Made by a program: the position numbers and the translations under genes
Shown: positions 15,551-23,676 of the stretch, in pieces
Layout of the letters: every line of letters begins with the position of its first letter
Position numbering within the stretch: position 1 is the first letter of the stretch
Notes under the pieces: model-generated
Told to the model about the DNA's origin: nothing
Seen by the model: only the letters and a program-made list of their open reading frames with translations
Database searches by the model: none
IMG/VR virus record: IMGVR_UViG_3300015371_000154
Coordinates: 1 to 25,807 of that record
Length of the DNA stretch: 25,807 nucleotides
Reading direction: 5' to 3' (one strand)
Source of the DNA: a virus

Positions 15551-16075
15551 ATGGCTTATTCAACTGTGCGCGCAGTTCGCCTTGTGTTAAGAGGGTGGAC
15601 CGATCCCCATTTGGGGGACGATCCGGATTACACCCCGGCAATGCTCGACGATGCACAAATTGAATTTGCCATTGGAGATGCTGATTCTCAAATTGATTCT
15701 GTCCTGAGGCGAATTTACGCCGTTCCTCTTCCTGATCCGGTTCCTGATATCATTGTCTCACTGTCGACTGATATGGCGGCAGTGCTATGTGACGGTATGT
15801 GGCGGGGTTCTCGTGAGTATGCTAGTGAACTCGCTCCTGCAAGGGTTCTGTGGAATCGTTGCTCTCGCATTCTCGATCGCATTGGCAATGGTAATCTCCA
15901 AATTTACAATGTAGGGGAAGGGCCGGATCAGGTAGGGAACGAGGCTGTCGTCATTAACCCTTATCCGGGGGATATCCTGCTAGATAGAGATGTGTATCCT
16001 CGTGGAAATTCTCCGGATAAGGTGGGGCAGGCCCAGTATTCTACGCAGCCCATTCCGCAAACTCCGTATAGGTAA
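15551..16075 (+). CDS. head-tail connector / adaptor (Gp6- or DUF1320-like)
   Basis: This 174-residue protein is mainly helical in its first 125 residues: AQIEFAIGDADSQIDSVLRRIY, then VPLPDPVPDIIVSLSTDMAAVL and a helix ending NRCSRILDRIGNG. The motif 'Y-A-V-P-L-P-x-P-x-P' following a helix of 'QI-AI-DADSQID' is the typical layout of head-completion adaptor proteins that bind beneath the portal. The C-terminal 45 residues are Pro/Gly-rich and probably extended. It has a strong ribosome-binding site (GGGATAGGGA) and lies 3 nt before the next connector gene. Confidence 0.75.
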   Translation: MAYSTVRAVRLVLRGWTDPHLGDDPDYTPAMLDDAQIEFAIGDADSQIDSVLRRIYAVPLPDPVPDIIVSLSTDMAAVLCDGMWRGSREYASELAPARVLWNRCSRILDRIGNGNLQIYNVGEGPDQVGNEAVVINPYPGDILLDRDVYPRGNSPDKVGQAQYSTQPIPQTPYR

Positions 16076-16078
16076 ACA

Positions 16079-16498
16079 ATGGCAGGCGCAGACGATTTCG
16101 TTAAGCGTATCGATTCTCTGGCTGAGCAAGTAGGCCAGGGAAACGTTGTTGCCGGTTGTGATGTCGACCAAATTTATGCTCAAAATCAGCACCAGAATAT
16201 GACTTTCCGTCATACCGTTGGACGTTCCCATTACTTGGGTGCACCATTACTGGAAAACAGTACCGCTCTGATGCAAGAGATTGCCCTCTCTGTTATCGAT
16301 GAGTCGGGCTCCCATCTGCGTCGGGGAATGATTGACACCGCTGAGAAGATGGCGGGGTTCGTTCTAAAGAATGCTCCGAGAGATCCTGATATCGGCGATG
16401 TTTTGGCTAATTCTGGTTCTCCATGGGTGACGGATAACGGTAGAGAAGTTTATAGGCGTCCTCCTGTTCAGCCACGTGAGGCGGAGGATCACAAGTAA
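16079..16498 (+). CDS. head-tail connector, HK97 gp10-like candidate
   Basis: A 139-residue protein located between the adaptor and the tail terminator, where gp10-like/neck proteins are encoded. It has DDFVKRIDSLAEQVG at the start, a His-rich central stretch (QHQNMTFRHTVGRSHYLGAP), a helix SHLRRGMIDTAEKMAGFVLKN followed by APRDPDIGDVLANSG, the 'A-P-x-D-x-G-x-L--SG' pattern of gp10-like proteins. The ATG shares its last base region with no overlap (3 nt after the previous stop), and its TAA overlaps the next ATG. Assigned by position and a weak motif match. Confidence 0.6.
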   Translation: MAGADDFVKRIDSLAEQVGQGNVVAGCDVDQIYAQNQHQNMTFRHTVGRSHYLGAPLLENSTALMQEIALSVIDESGSHLRRGMIDTAEKMAGFVLKNAPRDPDIGDVLANSGSPWVTDNGREVYRRPPVQPREAEDHK

Positions 16499-16923
16499 TG
16501 AGTGCTCTCACTGCCAAGAAGTTATCCACATATCTTAAGGAACATGTAACCACCCAAGCTAGGATAATTCCAGGGCGATTGCCTGATATGCCCAATAGAA
16601 TCATTTCCGTGACCCTTACCTCGGGCGCGGGATTTTCTATGGATGGCCTCTTTGACGCAGTGGGATTCACCGTCACCTGTCGGGGCGGGGAGAATAACTT
16701 CACCGATGCGGAGATGATTGCCAAGGAAGTAGACGACATCCTGACGGGTAAGTTTGTGGACGCAAAGTCCATGAGTTTCTTTATGGATGATGTATATGTA
16801 GACGTCATCGGTCGGACGGGTGGCGGCCCTGTGCAGTTCCCCATGTCCGATGATCAGTCTAGGTTTATCTTTACCTGTAATTACTATGCACAAGTAGCAA
16901 CGGATATCGGGCAGGTTTCATAA
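16498..16923 (+). CDS. tail terminator protein
   Basis: This 141-residue alpha/beta protein lies directly upstream of the major tail protein region. It starts with a helix (ALTAKKLSTYLKEH), continues with strands RIISVTLTSGAG and GFTVTCRGGENN, a helix DAEMIAKEVDDILTG, and finishes with strands including SRFIFTCNYYAQVAT. The layout is that of the gpU/SPP1 gp17-like tail terminators, which cap the finished tail and join it to the head. It overlaps its upstream neighbour by one base (TAATG) and its downstream neighbour in the same way. Confidence 0.75.
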   Translation: MSALTAKKLSTYLKEHVTTQARIIPGRLPDMPNRIISVTLTSGAGFSMDGLFDAVGFTVTCRGGENNFTDAEMIAKEVDDILTGKFVDAKSMSFFMDDVYVDVIGRTGGGPVQFPMSDDQSRFIFTCNYYAQVATDIGQVS

Positions 16924-17135
16924 TGACTGATACACCGAATCCCTCTCCTTCGCCCAAGACCAGCAAGGGGAACGTCACAGTACGTACCGCATTCCCTGTT
17001 GGTTCTTTTGAAGGGGAAGGGTTCCCCACTATTACCTCAGAAGGAACCGATCTCACTTCTGCTGAGCTGAAGACAGCACAGGAGGCAGCGGCCGAAAGTG
17101 GCATCTCGCTGCTGGTTATTGAGGATGGTTCATAA
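16923..17135 (+). CDS. small conserved-looking tail-region protein
   Basis: A 70-residue protein starting with a Pro/Ser-rich segment (TDTPNPSPSPKTSKGN), then a strand VTVRTAFPVGSFEGEGFP and a helix TSAELKTAQEAAAES ending in ISLLVIEDG. It overlaps the tail terminator stop and the major tail protein start by one base each, so it is surely translated. It may be a small domain that in other phages is part of the tail tube or terminator protein. No function can be assigned from sequence alone. Confidence 0.6.
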   Translation: MTDTPNPSPSPKTSKGNVTVRTAFPVGSFEGEGFPTITSEGTDLTSAELKTAQEAAAESGISLLVIEDGS

Positions 17136-17749
17136 TGGTTGATTTCATTCCCCGCTATGTGCGGGCAAATGTTCTCCGTGGTCAGGCCGCTCTGTGGCTT
17201 GCCGCTTACAGCGCCACGACCCCTGTTCCTCTTCCCCAAGATACTCTTGCTTTGGGTGGGGATTGGGCAGCTCCCGTTACGGGTAACGTTGCGTGGAAGC
17301 CTGTAGGCGCCACCGAGTCCGGCGTCACGATGCGATTCACTCGTGAAACGACAGACATTACGATTGAGGAGCAGGTTAACCCGGTCGACGTCGCCACGAA
17401 TACCCTTGACCCTCGCATCGAGGCGACCCTTTCGGAAGACACTCTGGAAACGATGGTCACCGCTTATGGTGGCGGTACGATCACTGCGACAGCTAAGACA
17501 GTGTCTACTCCGGGTATCTCCGATTTGGCCATTGCTTCTGAGCTGACCCACCTCACCTTGGGTATGGAAGCCGTCAACAATAAGGGATTCTGGCGCCGCG
17601 TTCTCTTCCCCGACGTTCTCTCGGTGGCAGAGGTGGAGACCAGTTATCGCCGTGCAGAGACTCAGCGTCTCTACGCAGTCAGTTTCCGTATGGTGAATCC
17701 CCTCAGTGAGCTGAAGATTAGGGAAATGACCGCAGTAATGGGTCCGTGA
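17135..17749 (+). CDS. major tail protein (tail tube)
   Basis: The 204-residue beta-rich protein has the position and pattern of a siphophage tail tube subunit, which stacks in hexameric rings. Notable segments are WKPVGATESGVTMRFTRET (near 50), DITIEEQVNPVDVATNTLDP, a family-typical 'D-I-T-I-E-Q-x-x-P-V' block, EATLSEDTLETM, and KGFWRRVLFPDVLSVAEVE. These match the 'G-T-E-G-G-h-x-x-x' tube fold in outline. It precedes the chaperone and tape measure genes, as expected. The start ATG overlaps the upstream stop codon by one base. Confidence 0.85.
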   Translation: MVDFIPRYVRANVLRGQAALWLAAYSATTPVPLPQDTLALGGDWAAPVTGNVAWKPVGATESGVTMRFTRETTDITIEEQVNPVDVATNTLDPRIEATLSEDTLETMVTAYGGGTITATAKTVSTPGISDLAIASELTHLTLGMEAVNNKGFWRRVLFPDVLSVAEVETSYRRAETQRLYAVSFRMVNPLSELKIREMTAVMGP

Positions 17750-17762
17750 TTGAAGGGAAGCC

Positions 17763-18206
17763 ATGCCAAAGTTCGATGCCAGTAGCATCGCGGATGTCGA
17801 ATACGACTTGACGGGCATTCGTGGTACGGATGGGAACTACATTCAAGATAAGGGCGTGGTTCCCGAGCCTTCGAGAGCACTCGTCAAGGCGACAATGAAG
17901 AAGATTTCTGCCGCCTACAATGAAAATGTTGCTCAAAGCAGCGACGAGGAAATTGGGGATACTCCTGACGAGATTGCCCAGGCTTTCCAAAAGCTGGACG
18001 ATTCTGAGGCATTTGATAAGATGGCGGATATCCTGGTGGAAGCCATTACTGAATTCTGCCAGGGTCATCCGTTACCTGAAAGCATTGATTTGCTTCCCTG
18101 GCCAAGGTTTATGGCATTCTTCGGGTATATCATGGAAAACATGCTATCCCCGGAAGCTTCGAGCGCCGGTACCAGCTCTACACCGAAACGCCTACGCAGT
18201 GTTTAG
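17763..18206 (+). CDS. tail assembly chaperone, short form (G)
   Basis: A 147-residue protein between the major tail protein and the tape measure, the usual place of the tail assembly chaperone that coats the tape measure before tube polymerisation. Predicted helices include TPDEIAQAFQKLDD and AFDKMADILVEAITEFCQ. It has a ribosome-binding site GGGAAG just before the ATG and ends at TAG overlapping a GTG in the -1 frame. The 3' part beyond about 18150 (EASSAGTSSTPKRLRSV) looks like low-complexity read-through, consistent with frameshifting to the longer form. Confidence 0.8.
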   Translation: MPKFDASSIADVEYDLTGIRGTDGNYIQDKGVVPEPSRALVKATMKKISAAYNENVAQSSDEEIGDTPDEIAQAFQKLDDSEAFDKMADILVEAITEFCQGHPLPESIDLLPWPRFMAFFGYIMENMLSPEASSAGTSSTPKRLRSV

Positions 18207-18448
18207 TGTGGTTCAATGCCCGGCGCTATCTCGGGTACGACATAACTGAATGGGAAGACCTGACGTGGTGGCAGCAAGACGCCTATATGTCAGGGATGAA
18301 TCAGTATTTCGAGTGGAAAGTCAAACTCGCTGGGGGAAAGACAGGCTCATCGTCCTCTAGTGAGTTTGGCTCATCCCTTGCAGGTGGGGATATTGGCGGT
18401 CAATCCGATATGGATATAGGCGCACTGGTCCCCATTGAAAGGGTGTAA
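17763..18448 (+). CDS. tail assembly chaperone, long form (GT) by -1 frameshift
   Basis: The -1 frame is open from 18089 to the stop at 18446-18448 and encodes FERRYQLYTETPTQCLVWFN and EWEDLTWWQQDAYMSGMNQYF, which look like real, conserved-type protein, followed by a Gly/Ser-rich tail. The lambda-type arrangement (G and GT proteins) would fuse this to the short form. Candidate slip sites are GGAAAAC at 18134-18140 (codons GAA-AAC, with G-U tolerated on slipping) and the C-run in TCC-CCG at 18147-18152. The alternative is separate translation from GTG 18206 by reinitiation at TAGTG, which would give an 80-residue protein lacking the upstream frame-2 sequence. Confidence 0.65.
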
Positions 18449-18462
18449 CGAGGGCTAGGTGA

Positions 18463-21400
18463 GTTGAAATCGCATTCAACGCAGGAGCGATCGAAGCTCG
18501 CCTAACCCTCGATAGAACTTCTTTCAACAATGGACTTAGAGCCGCCAAGGCTGACGCCGAGAAGTTTGCCAGGCAAAAGTTCGAAGTCAAGATTACCCCT
18601 AAGTTAGAACGTGGCGACCTCGCGCGTATCAAGCAGGAGATTGAGCGCGTCACAGGGAATATCAAGGCTAAGGTATCCCTCGACAATTCCTCTCTCGCTG
18701 CAATCAAGGAGCGCATTAACCGTACCGTCGGTGATATCAAGGTCAGAGTCTCCCTTGATAACTCCTCCCTCACCGCGGTCAAAGAGCGTATCAACCGCAG
18801 TGTCGGTAGGATCTCGGTTAAGGTACAGCTTGACAACTCCTCACTAGCGGCCGTCAAGCAGCGAATCAATAGCGCTACCGGCAAGGTCAATGTTAAAGTT
18901 CAGCTTGACAACTCTTCCCTGCAAGCACTAAGGGCAAGAGTCAATAGCGTTAACCTCAGGGCCAAGGTTTCTCTCAACCTTGACAACTCTTCGCTCCAAG
19001 CCATTAGAGCAAGAGTCGATTCCCTCAGGTTAAAGATCAAGGTAGGTCTCGACTTTGATCGATCCGATCTCACTCGACTGCGTGCTGAGTTATTAGCCTT
19101 TAGACCCACTATCAAGGTCAGACTCGACATTGATAGAAGTAGTCTTGATCAGCTACAAGGCTCACTCAGAGGAGTCTCATCTGGCTTTAGTGGTGCCGGT
19201 AGCCAGGCTCGCGCTTTAATTGCTGCGCTCCCTCTCCTTCTGACTGTTGGCGCGCCTGCCATTAGTGGTCTCATAGGGTTACTCGGTGGGCTCAGTAGTG
19301 CATTCGGAATCGCTGCCGCTGGCTTGGGTGCCTTTGGTCTCGTCGGTGCCAGTGTCTTTAAGACAATCAGTCAGCACGCTCAAAAGTCTGCGGACGCTAC
19401 CAAGGCAGTTTCGGCTGCCTATGATCAGGTCGGCCAGGCTCGGGAAAGATTATCTCAGACAATCGATGACGCTGCTCATCAAAATGAGCAGGCTGAGAAG
19501 CGCGTTGCCGATGCCAGGGAACAATTATCTCGAACTACCGAAGCTGCTGCTAGAGCCGATGTAGCAGCCGAGGAAAGGGTTGCGGACGCTCGAAAGAACC
19601 TGGCCCAGGTTACCCAATCCGTAGCCCGAGATAATCTGGCTGCCCAACAACGAATTGGAGATGCTGAGCAAAACTTAGCTGATACTGTTGAATCAGTAGC
19701 GAGAGCTAATGTATCGGCTCAACAGCGAGTCGCCGATGCCAGACAGAACCTCTCAGATACTATTGAGCAGGCCGCTAGGAGTGATGCACAAGCAGAAGAG
19801 CAAGTCGTTGCGGCGCAGGAATCTCTGCAAAGAACCATTGAGGCAACCGCTAGAGCTAATGAGGATGCCCAGGCACGCATTGCTGACGCGCGTAAGACTT
19901 TAGCAAGAGCAGTTGAATCTGCCGCACAAGATGAAATAGCCGCTGAGGAACGAGTCGCTGCGGCTAGGGAAGATTTAGCTAGGACTGTTGAGGACGTAGC
20001 CCGTTCTAATGCTTCGGCACAGGATCGCGTTGCGAGTGCAGAGCAGTCTCTCACCAGGACTCAAGAGGCCGCTAAGCGCGCTCAGGAAGACCTGAACCAA
20101 GCGCGTAAGGATGCGGTTGAGGAACTAGAAAACCTTAAGCTTTCTCTTCGGGGGGCAGCCCTTTCCGAAGAGCAGGCAATGATTGACCTGCAAGACGCGC
20201 AGGAGAAATATAACGCAGCACTTGCCAAGGGTACGAGTGGTAAGGAACTTCACCAACTCGACCTTGACGTTCGCAAGGCAAAGCTGTCCTTGGATGAGTC
20301 CAGGGAAAGCCTGGATGATCTTAAGAAAAAGAGTGACGAATACGCTAAGTCTGGTATTGAGGGATCTCAGGGAGTACGGGACGCACAGCAGAAAGTTGCT
20401 GATGCTAATCAGGATATCCAAGCCTCTGAGAAAGATGTAGCGGACGCACGTAAAGAGGCTGCTCAGACTGCCCTCGATGGTCAGCGCCAGATTCAAGCGT
20501 CCCAACAGGGTATTATTAAGGCTCAAAAAGAAGCGTCTCAAGTAGCTATAGACGGTCAGCGCGCTATAGCGGATGCCCAAGAGGGAGTCCTTAAAGCACA
20601 AAAGGATGCTACTCAGACCGCGCTCGATGGACAGCGAGATATTCAAAAGGCTCAACAGGATGTAGTTAAGAGCCAGCAGCAAGCTGTTCAGACCGCTCTA
20701 GACGGTCAAAAGAGCGTTCAGAAAGCACAAGAGGATGTTGCTAAGGCGCAAGCCGAGGCTACCCAAACGGCTCTCGACGGTCAGAAACAAATCCAAAGAG
20801 CCCAGCAGGAAATTTCTAAGGCTCAAGCAGAGGCAGCTCAGACAGCTTTAGATGGTCAGCAGAAGCTTGCAGATGCTCAGGAACAAGTTGCTAGGGCTCA
20901 AAGGGAAGCTGCACAAACTGCATTAGATGGTCAGCGTGATGTCGCTGATGCACAAAAGGCAGTGGCGGAAGCTCAGCAGGAAGCTGCAAGAATTGCTCTG
21001 GAAAATCAGAAGCAAATTGCAGCGGCAACTCGCGACTTGGTTAATGCCCAGCGCGATTACAACAATGCCTTGGGCGAGATGCCTCAGAAGCTTCTCCCCG
21101 GTATGCAAAAGGCTTTAGATGCTCTCGATAGGCTCAAGGCATCCTATCAAGGGCTCGTTGACCGAACCTCTCCCGCAGTGGGGGGCGCCTTTGCCGCCGT
21201 CTTTGACGCTGGGACTGCCGCGCTCAATACCCTAGATCCTCTGGTCAATGCTACCGCAGCATCCCTAGAGAGAATGGGTCGCAGTCTTCAGACTTACTTC
21301 GGTACTACCGACTGGAAGAACTTTGTTGACTTCCTCTCGCAGCATGTTGGCCCCACCCTCGATAAGGTCTTCGCAGCAACATCTAATCTTCTCGGTGGAA

Positions 21401-23676
21401 TCAAGGGACTCGTTGTAGCTTTCCAACCCCTAGCGGACTGGATTCTCGACGCCATCGTTAAGGGTCTGCAAGAATTTAATAAGTGGGCTAACAACCTGGC
21501 TGGCGACCCCGCTTTCCAGCAGTGGCTCAAGGATGTCAAGGTAGACCTTAAGCTTCTGTGGGACTTCCTTGTTCAGGTGGGTATCTTCCTGAAGAACCTA
21601 ATTCGAGACTTGGAGCCTTTCGGTCGCCCCATCTTGCAGGGCTTGATTGCTGCCCTCCAATTCCTCAATAGTCTCCCCCCGGGAATGTTGGGAGCTATTG
21701 CTGTTGGCTTAACGTCAATTATGACTGCCCTCATTTTGGGTGCCGGTGGACCGGTAGCTTTGGGCATTGGTGCCCTTACTGCCGCAGCAGCAGGCATTGT
21801 TTACTTGGCGAGTAAGAGTGATGACGCCAAGACCAAGATGGGCGCATTTGTCGACTGGCTCAAAGCTGAATGGCAACCCATATGGGATGTCATTAAGACG
21901 AACTTTGAGACGAAGATCAAGCCAGCGTTTGATAACCTGGTTGCCGTCATTAGAGACAATATGATCCCCGTCTTCGAGTCTTGGAAGAAGGGCTACGAAG
22001 ACAATATCAAGCCTTGGTTGGTACCTCTCGCAGATACCATTACCGGCCAACTCATTCCAGCTTTCTTGCAATTCCTCAGCGCCGTCGCTCCTTACTGGCT
22101 TCAGTTCTGGCAGACGATGGGCCCGATTATTACAGACGTTCTCGGCAGGCTGTTGGGAATTGTCGACGGTGGTCTCAAGGCTGTCTCTGGTGTCTTCACC
22201 GCAGCTACCGGACTTCTCACCGGAAACTGGACTCAGTTCGGCGATGGCCTGAGGACAATCGCCGAGGGATTCTGGACGGCAGTTGCGGGTGTCTTTGGTA
22301 CCAACCTTGATGGTCTCAAGGCAAAGTACACCGAGTGGGACCAGGCCATTACGGCAGCGTGGAATACATTTTGGGATGGCTTTAAGTCTCGGGCCGACGG
22401 CGGAACTACCGATACCCAAAACGCTTGGACGATTATGCTCGATGGTATCAAGTCTTACCTTGATACCAAGAGTCAAGAGCTGCAAACAGGGTGGGATCAG
22501 TTCTGGTCCACCTTTACTGGAAAGACCCAAACTAGTGGTGAAGATAACCGCAGTGCCATTCAGACTGCCTTCGACGCTATCTCTTCACTGATTAGTAATG
22601 CTACTACTGGAATCACTCAGGGTTGGAATAACTTCTGGACTGAATTCCAGCGCATCACCGACGACTTTATGAACAATGTTAAGCAAAGGTTCTCTGAGTT
22701 TGGTCCCTGGTGTCAGCAGCGAATCCAGGAAGCAGCCGATGGAATTGGTAAGGCTTGGCGTGCGGTAGCGAACTTCTTCGCCGAGCCTATTAACTGGGTT
22801 ATCAACGTCGTTATGAACCAGGGAATCCTCAGCGCTTGGAATCAGGTCATGGGTTGGATTGGCGCTCCCTCCCTCACTGCCGCTCCCATTGCTCAGATTC
22901 CTACGTATGCCGTGGGTGGTGTGGTGCAGGGTCCGGGAACGGGGACCTCTGACTCTGTTCTCGCGAGGGTTTCCGCTGGGGAATACATTGTCCCTGCATC
23001 TGTTGCCCAACGTAATCTTGGCTGGCTTAATTCTCTTCCTCGGTTCCAAGCGGGTGGACCCGTTCCCCCTCCCGGTGCTCCTTTGGCTACGGGCTCTGCT
23101 GGTGCCACTGTTGCCCCGGGCACTACTGCGCAAGCTCAATCCGTATCGTGGTGGAGTCAGGTTGGAGATAGGGCAACCGCTCTATTCAATGGTCTAAAGA
23201 ACTACTCCGCTATGCCTCGTTTGGCGAGTGCCATTGGTACCGCTATTGCGGGTAGCTCTACCGCTTTGATTGATAAGGTTCTTGATACCCTCAAGACCAA
23301 GCTTTCCAATATGTTTACTACCGTGGCGGCGGCTGCTACACCTCCCGCTGTACCGGGCGCGCAGAATCTATCCCCGGCCGGTGTTGACCCCCGACTCCAA
23401 GGGCCCTTTGATAGAGGGGGTATGCTCCGCCCTGGTATGCGGCCTCTCAATACCAGTGGTTACGCTGAGCGCATTCTATCCTCGGGACAGACCCAAGATT
23501 TCAACGAGCTTATTAAGATCCTCAGTGAAATGTTCCACCCCACTCATACCACATCTCCTGGTGGTGGCGACGTTTATCACATCACGCTTCCCAAGGGTGC
23601 AACGGTTCGTGAGTTGGCTAATGAGATTGCCTTCCGAAAGAAGGTCAGCGCGAAGGGTAGGTATAGTCCTCGATGA
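18463..23676 (+). CDS. tape measure protein (non-standard start)
   Basis: This protein of about 1737 residues sets tail length. Hallmarks: N-terminal EIAFNAGAIEARLTLDRTSF, hydrophobic stretches at 19225-19360 and 21673-21815, and the C-terminal GGVVQGPGTGTSDS-ARVSAGEYIVPA block (from 22912) of actinophage tape measures. It contains three 8-copy arrays of 25-residue repeats. In frame, the only stop upstream is TGA 18460-18462; no ATG, GTG or TTG occurs until TTG 19324. The true start is therefore around GTT 18463 or ATC 18469, or GTG 18459 plus a +1 shift, or the sequence has an error. A ribosome-binding-like GAGG (18450-18453) precedes it. Taking 1.5 angstroms per residue, the tail would be roughly 260 nm. 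The 3' end overlaps the next gene at ATGA. Confidence 0.88.
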   Translation, partial: VEIAFNAGAIEARLTLDRTSFNNGLRAAKADAEKFARQKFEVKITPKLERGDLARIKQEIERVTGNIKAKVSLDNSSLAAIKERINRTVGDIKVRVSLDNSSLTAVKERINRSVGRISVKVQLDNSSLAAVKQRINSATGKVNVKVQLDNSSLQALRARVNSVNLRAKVSLNLDNSSLQAIRARVDSLRLKIKVGLDFDRSDLTRLRAELLAFRPTIKVRLDIDRSSLDQLQGSLRGVSSGFSGAGSQARALIAALPLLLTVGAPAISGLIGLLGGLSSAFGIAAAGLGAFGLVGASVFKTISQHAQKSADATKAVSAAYDQVGQARERLSQTIDDAAHQNEQAEKRVADAREQLSRTTEAAARADVAAEERVADARKNLAQVTQSVARDNLAAQQRIGDAEQNLADTVESVARANVSAQQRVADARQNLSDTIEQAARSDAQAEEQVVAAQESLQRTIEATARANEDAQARIADARKTLARAVESAAQDEIAAEERVAAAREDLARTVEDVARSNASAQDRVASAEQSLTRTQEAAKRAQEDLNQARKDAVEELENLKLSLRGAALSEEQAMIDLQDAQEKYNAALAKGTSGKELHQLDLDVRKAKLSLDESRESLDDLKKKSDEYAKSGIEGSQGVRDAQQKVADANQDIQASEKDVADARKEAAQTALDGQRQIQASQQGIIKAQKEASQVAIDGQRAIADAQEGVLKAQKDATQTALDGQRDIQKAQQDVVKSQQQAVQTALDGQKSVQKAQEDVAKAQAEATQTALDGQKQIQRAQQEISKAQAEAAQTALDGQQKLADAQEQVARAQREAAQTALDGQRDVADAQKAVAEAQQEAARIALENQKQIAAATRDLVNAQRDYNNALGEMPQKLLPGMQKALDALDRLKASYQGLVDRTSPAVGGAFAAVFDAGTAALNTLDPLVNATAASLERMGRSLQTYFGTTDWKNFVDFLSQHVGPTLDKVFAATSNLLGGIKGLVVAFQPLADWILDAIVKGLQEFNKWANNLAGDPAFQQWLKDVKVDLKLLWDFLVQVGIFLKNLIRDLEPFGRPILQGLIAALQFLNSLPPGMLGAIAVGLTSIMTALILGAGGPVALGIGALTAAAAGIVYLASKSDDAKTKMGAFVDWLKAEWQPIWDVIKTNFETKIKPAFDNLVAVIRDNMIPVFESWKKGYEDNIKPWLVPLADTITGQLIPAFLQFLSAVAPYWLQFWQTMGPIITDVLGRLLGIVDGGLKAVSGVFTAATGLLTGNWTQFGDGLRTIAEGFWTAVAGVFGTNLDGLKAKYTEWDQAITAAWNTFWDGFKSRADGGTTDTQNAWTIMLDGIKSYLDTKSQELQTGWDQFWSTFTGKTQTSGEDNRSAIQTAFDAISSLISNATTGITQGWNNFWTEFQRITDDFMNNVKQRFSEFGPWCQQRIQEAADGIGKAWRAVANFFAEPINWVINVVMNQGILSAWNQVMGWIGAPSLTAAPIAQIPTYAVGGVVQGPGTGTSDSVLARVSAGEYIVPASVAQRNLGWLNSLPRFQAGGPVPPPGAPLATGSAGATVAPGTTAQAQSVSWWSQVGDRATALFNGLKNYSAMPRLASAIGTAIAGSSTALIDKVLDTLKTKLSNMFTTVAAAATPPAVPGAQNLSPAGVDPRLQGPFDRGGMLRPGMRPLNTSGYAERILSSGQTQDFNELIKILSEMFHPTHTTSPGGGDVYHITLPKGATVRELANEIAFRKKVSAKGRYSPR
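18604..19203 (+). repeat. eight 25-residue repeats, block 1 of tape measure
   Basis: Units begin every 75 nt at 18604, 18679, 18754, 18829, 18904, 18979, 19054 and 19129. Consensus L-D-N-S-S-L-x-A-h-K-x-R-I-N-x-x-x-x-x-h-x-V-K-V-x, an alternation of short strand and helix rather than one long helix. The first and last two copies have diverged (LERGDL, FDRSDL, IDRSSL). Confidence 0.9.
19501..20100 (+). repeat. eight 25-residue repeats, block 2 of tape measure
   Basis: Tandem 75-nt units with consensus R-V-A-D-A-R-x-x-L-x-x-T-x-E-x-x-A-R-x-x-x-x-A-E-E, Ala/Glu/Arg-rich and surely helical coiled coil. A partial unit precedes the array. Confidence 0.9.
20464..21063 (+). repeat. eight 25-residue repeats, block 3 of tape measure
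   Basis: Tandem 75-nt units with consensus Q-T-A-L-D-G-Q-x-x-h-x-x-A-Q-x-x-h-x-K-A-Q-x-E-A-x, Gln/Ala-rich helical. The last copy is diverged (RIALENQKQIAAATRDL). The period equals that of blocks 1 and 2 although the sequence is different. Confidence 0.9.

Noticed and set aside
16871-17818. 315-aa open frame on the - strand across the major tail protein region
   Set aside because: It is antisense to three well-supported overlapping genes, and the sequence resembles no protein family.
18904-19000. Several TTGACA/CTTGACAA motifs in the first tape measure array
   Set aside because: They are the codons for the repeated Leu-Asp-Asn motif, not promoters.
18604-21063. CRISPR-like array because of regular 75-bp spacing
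   Set aside because: The units are contiguous coding repeats in frame with the tape measure gene and lack separate spacers.
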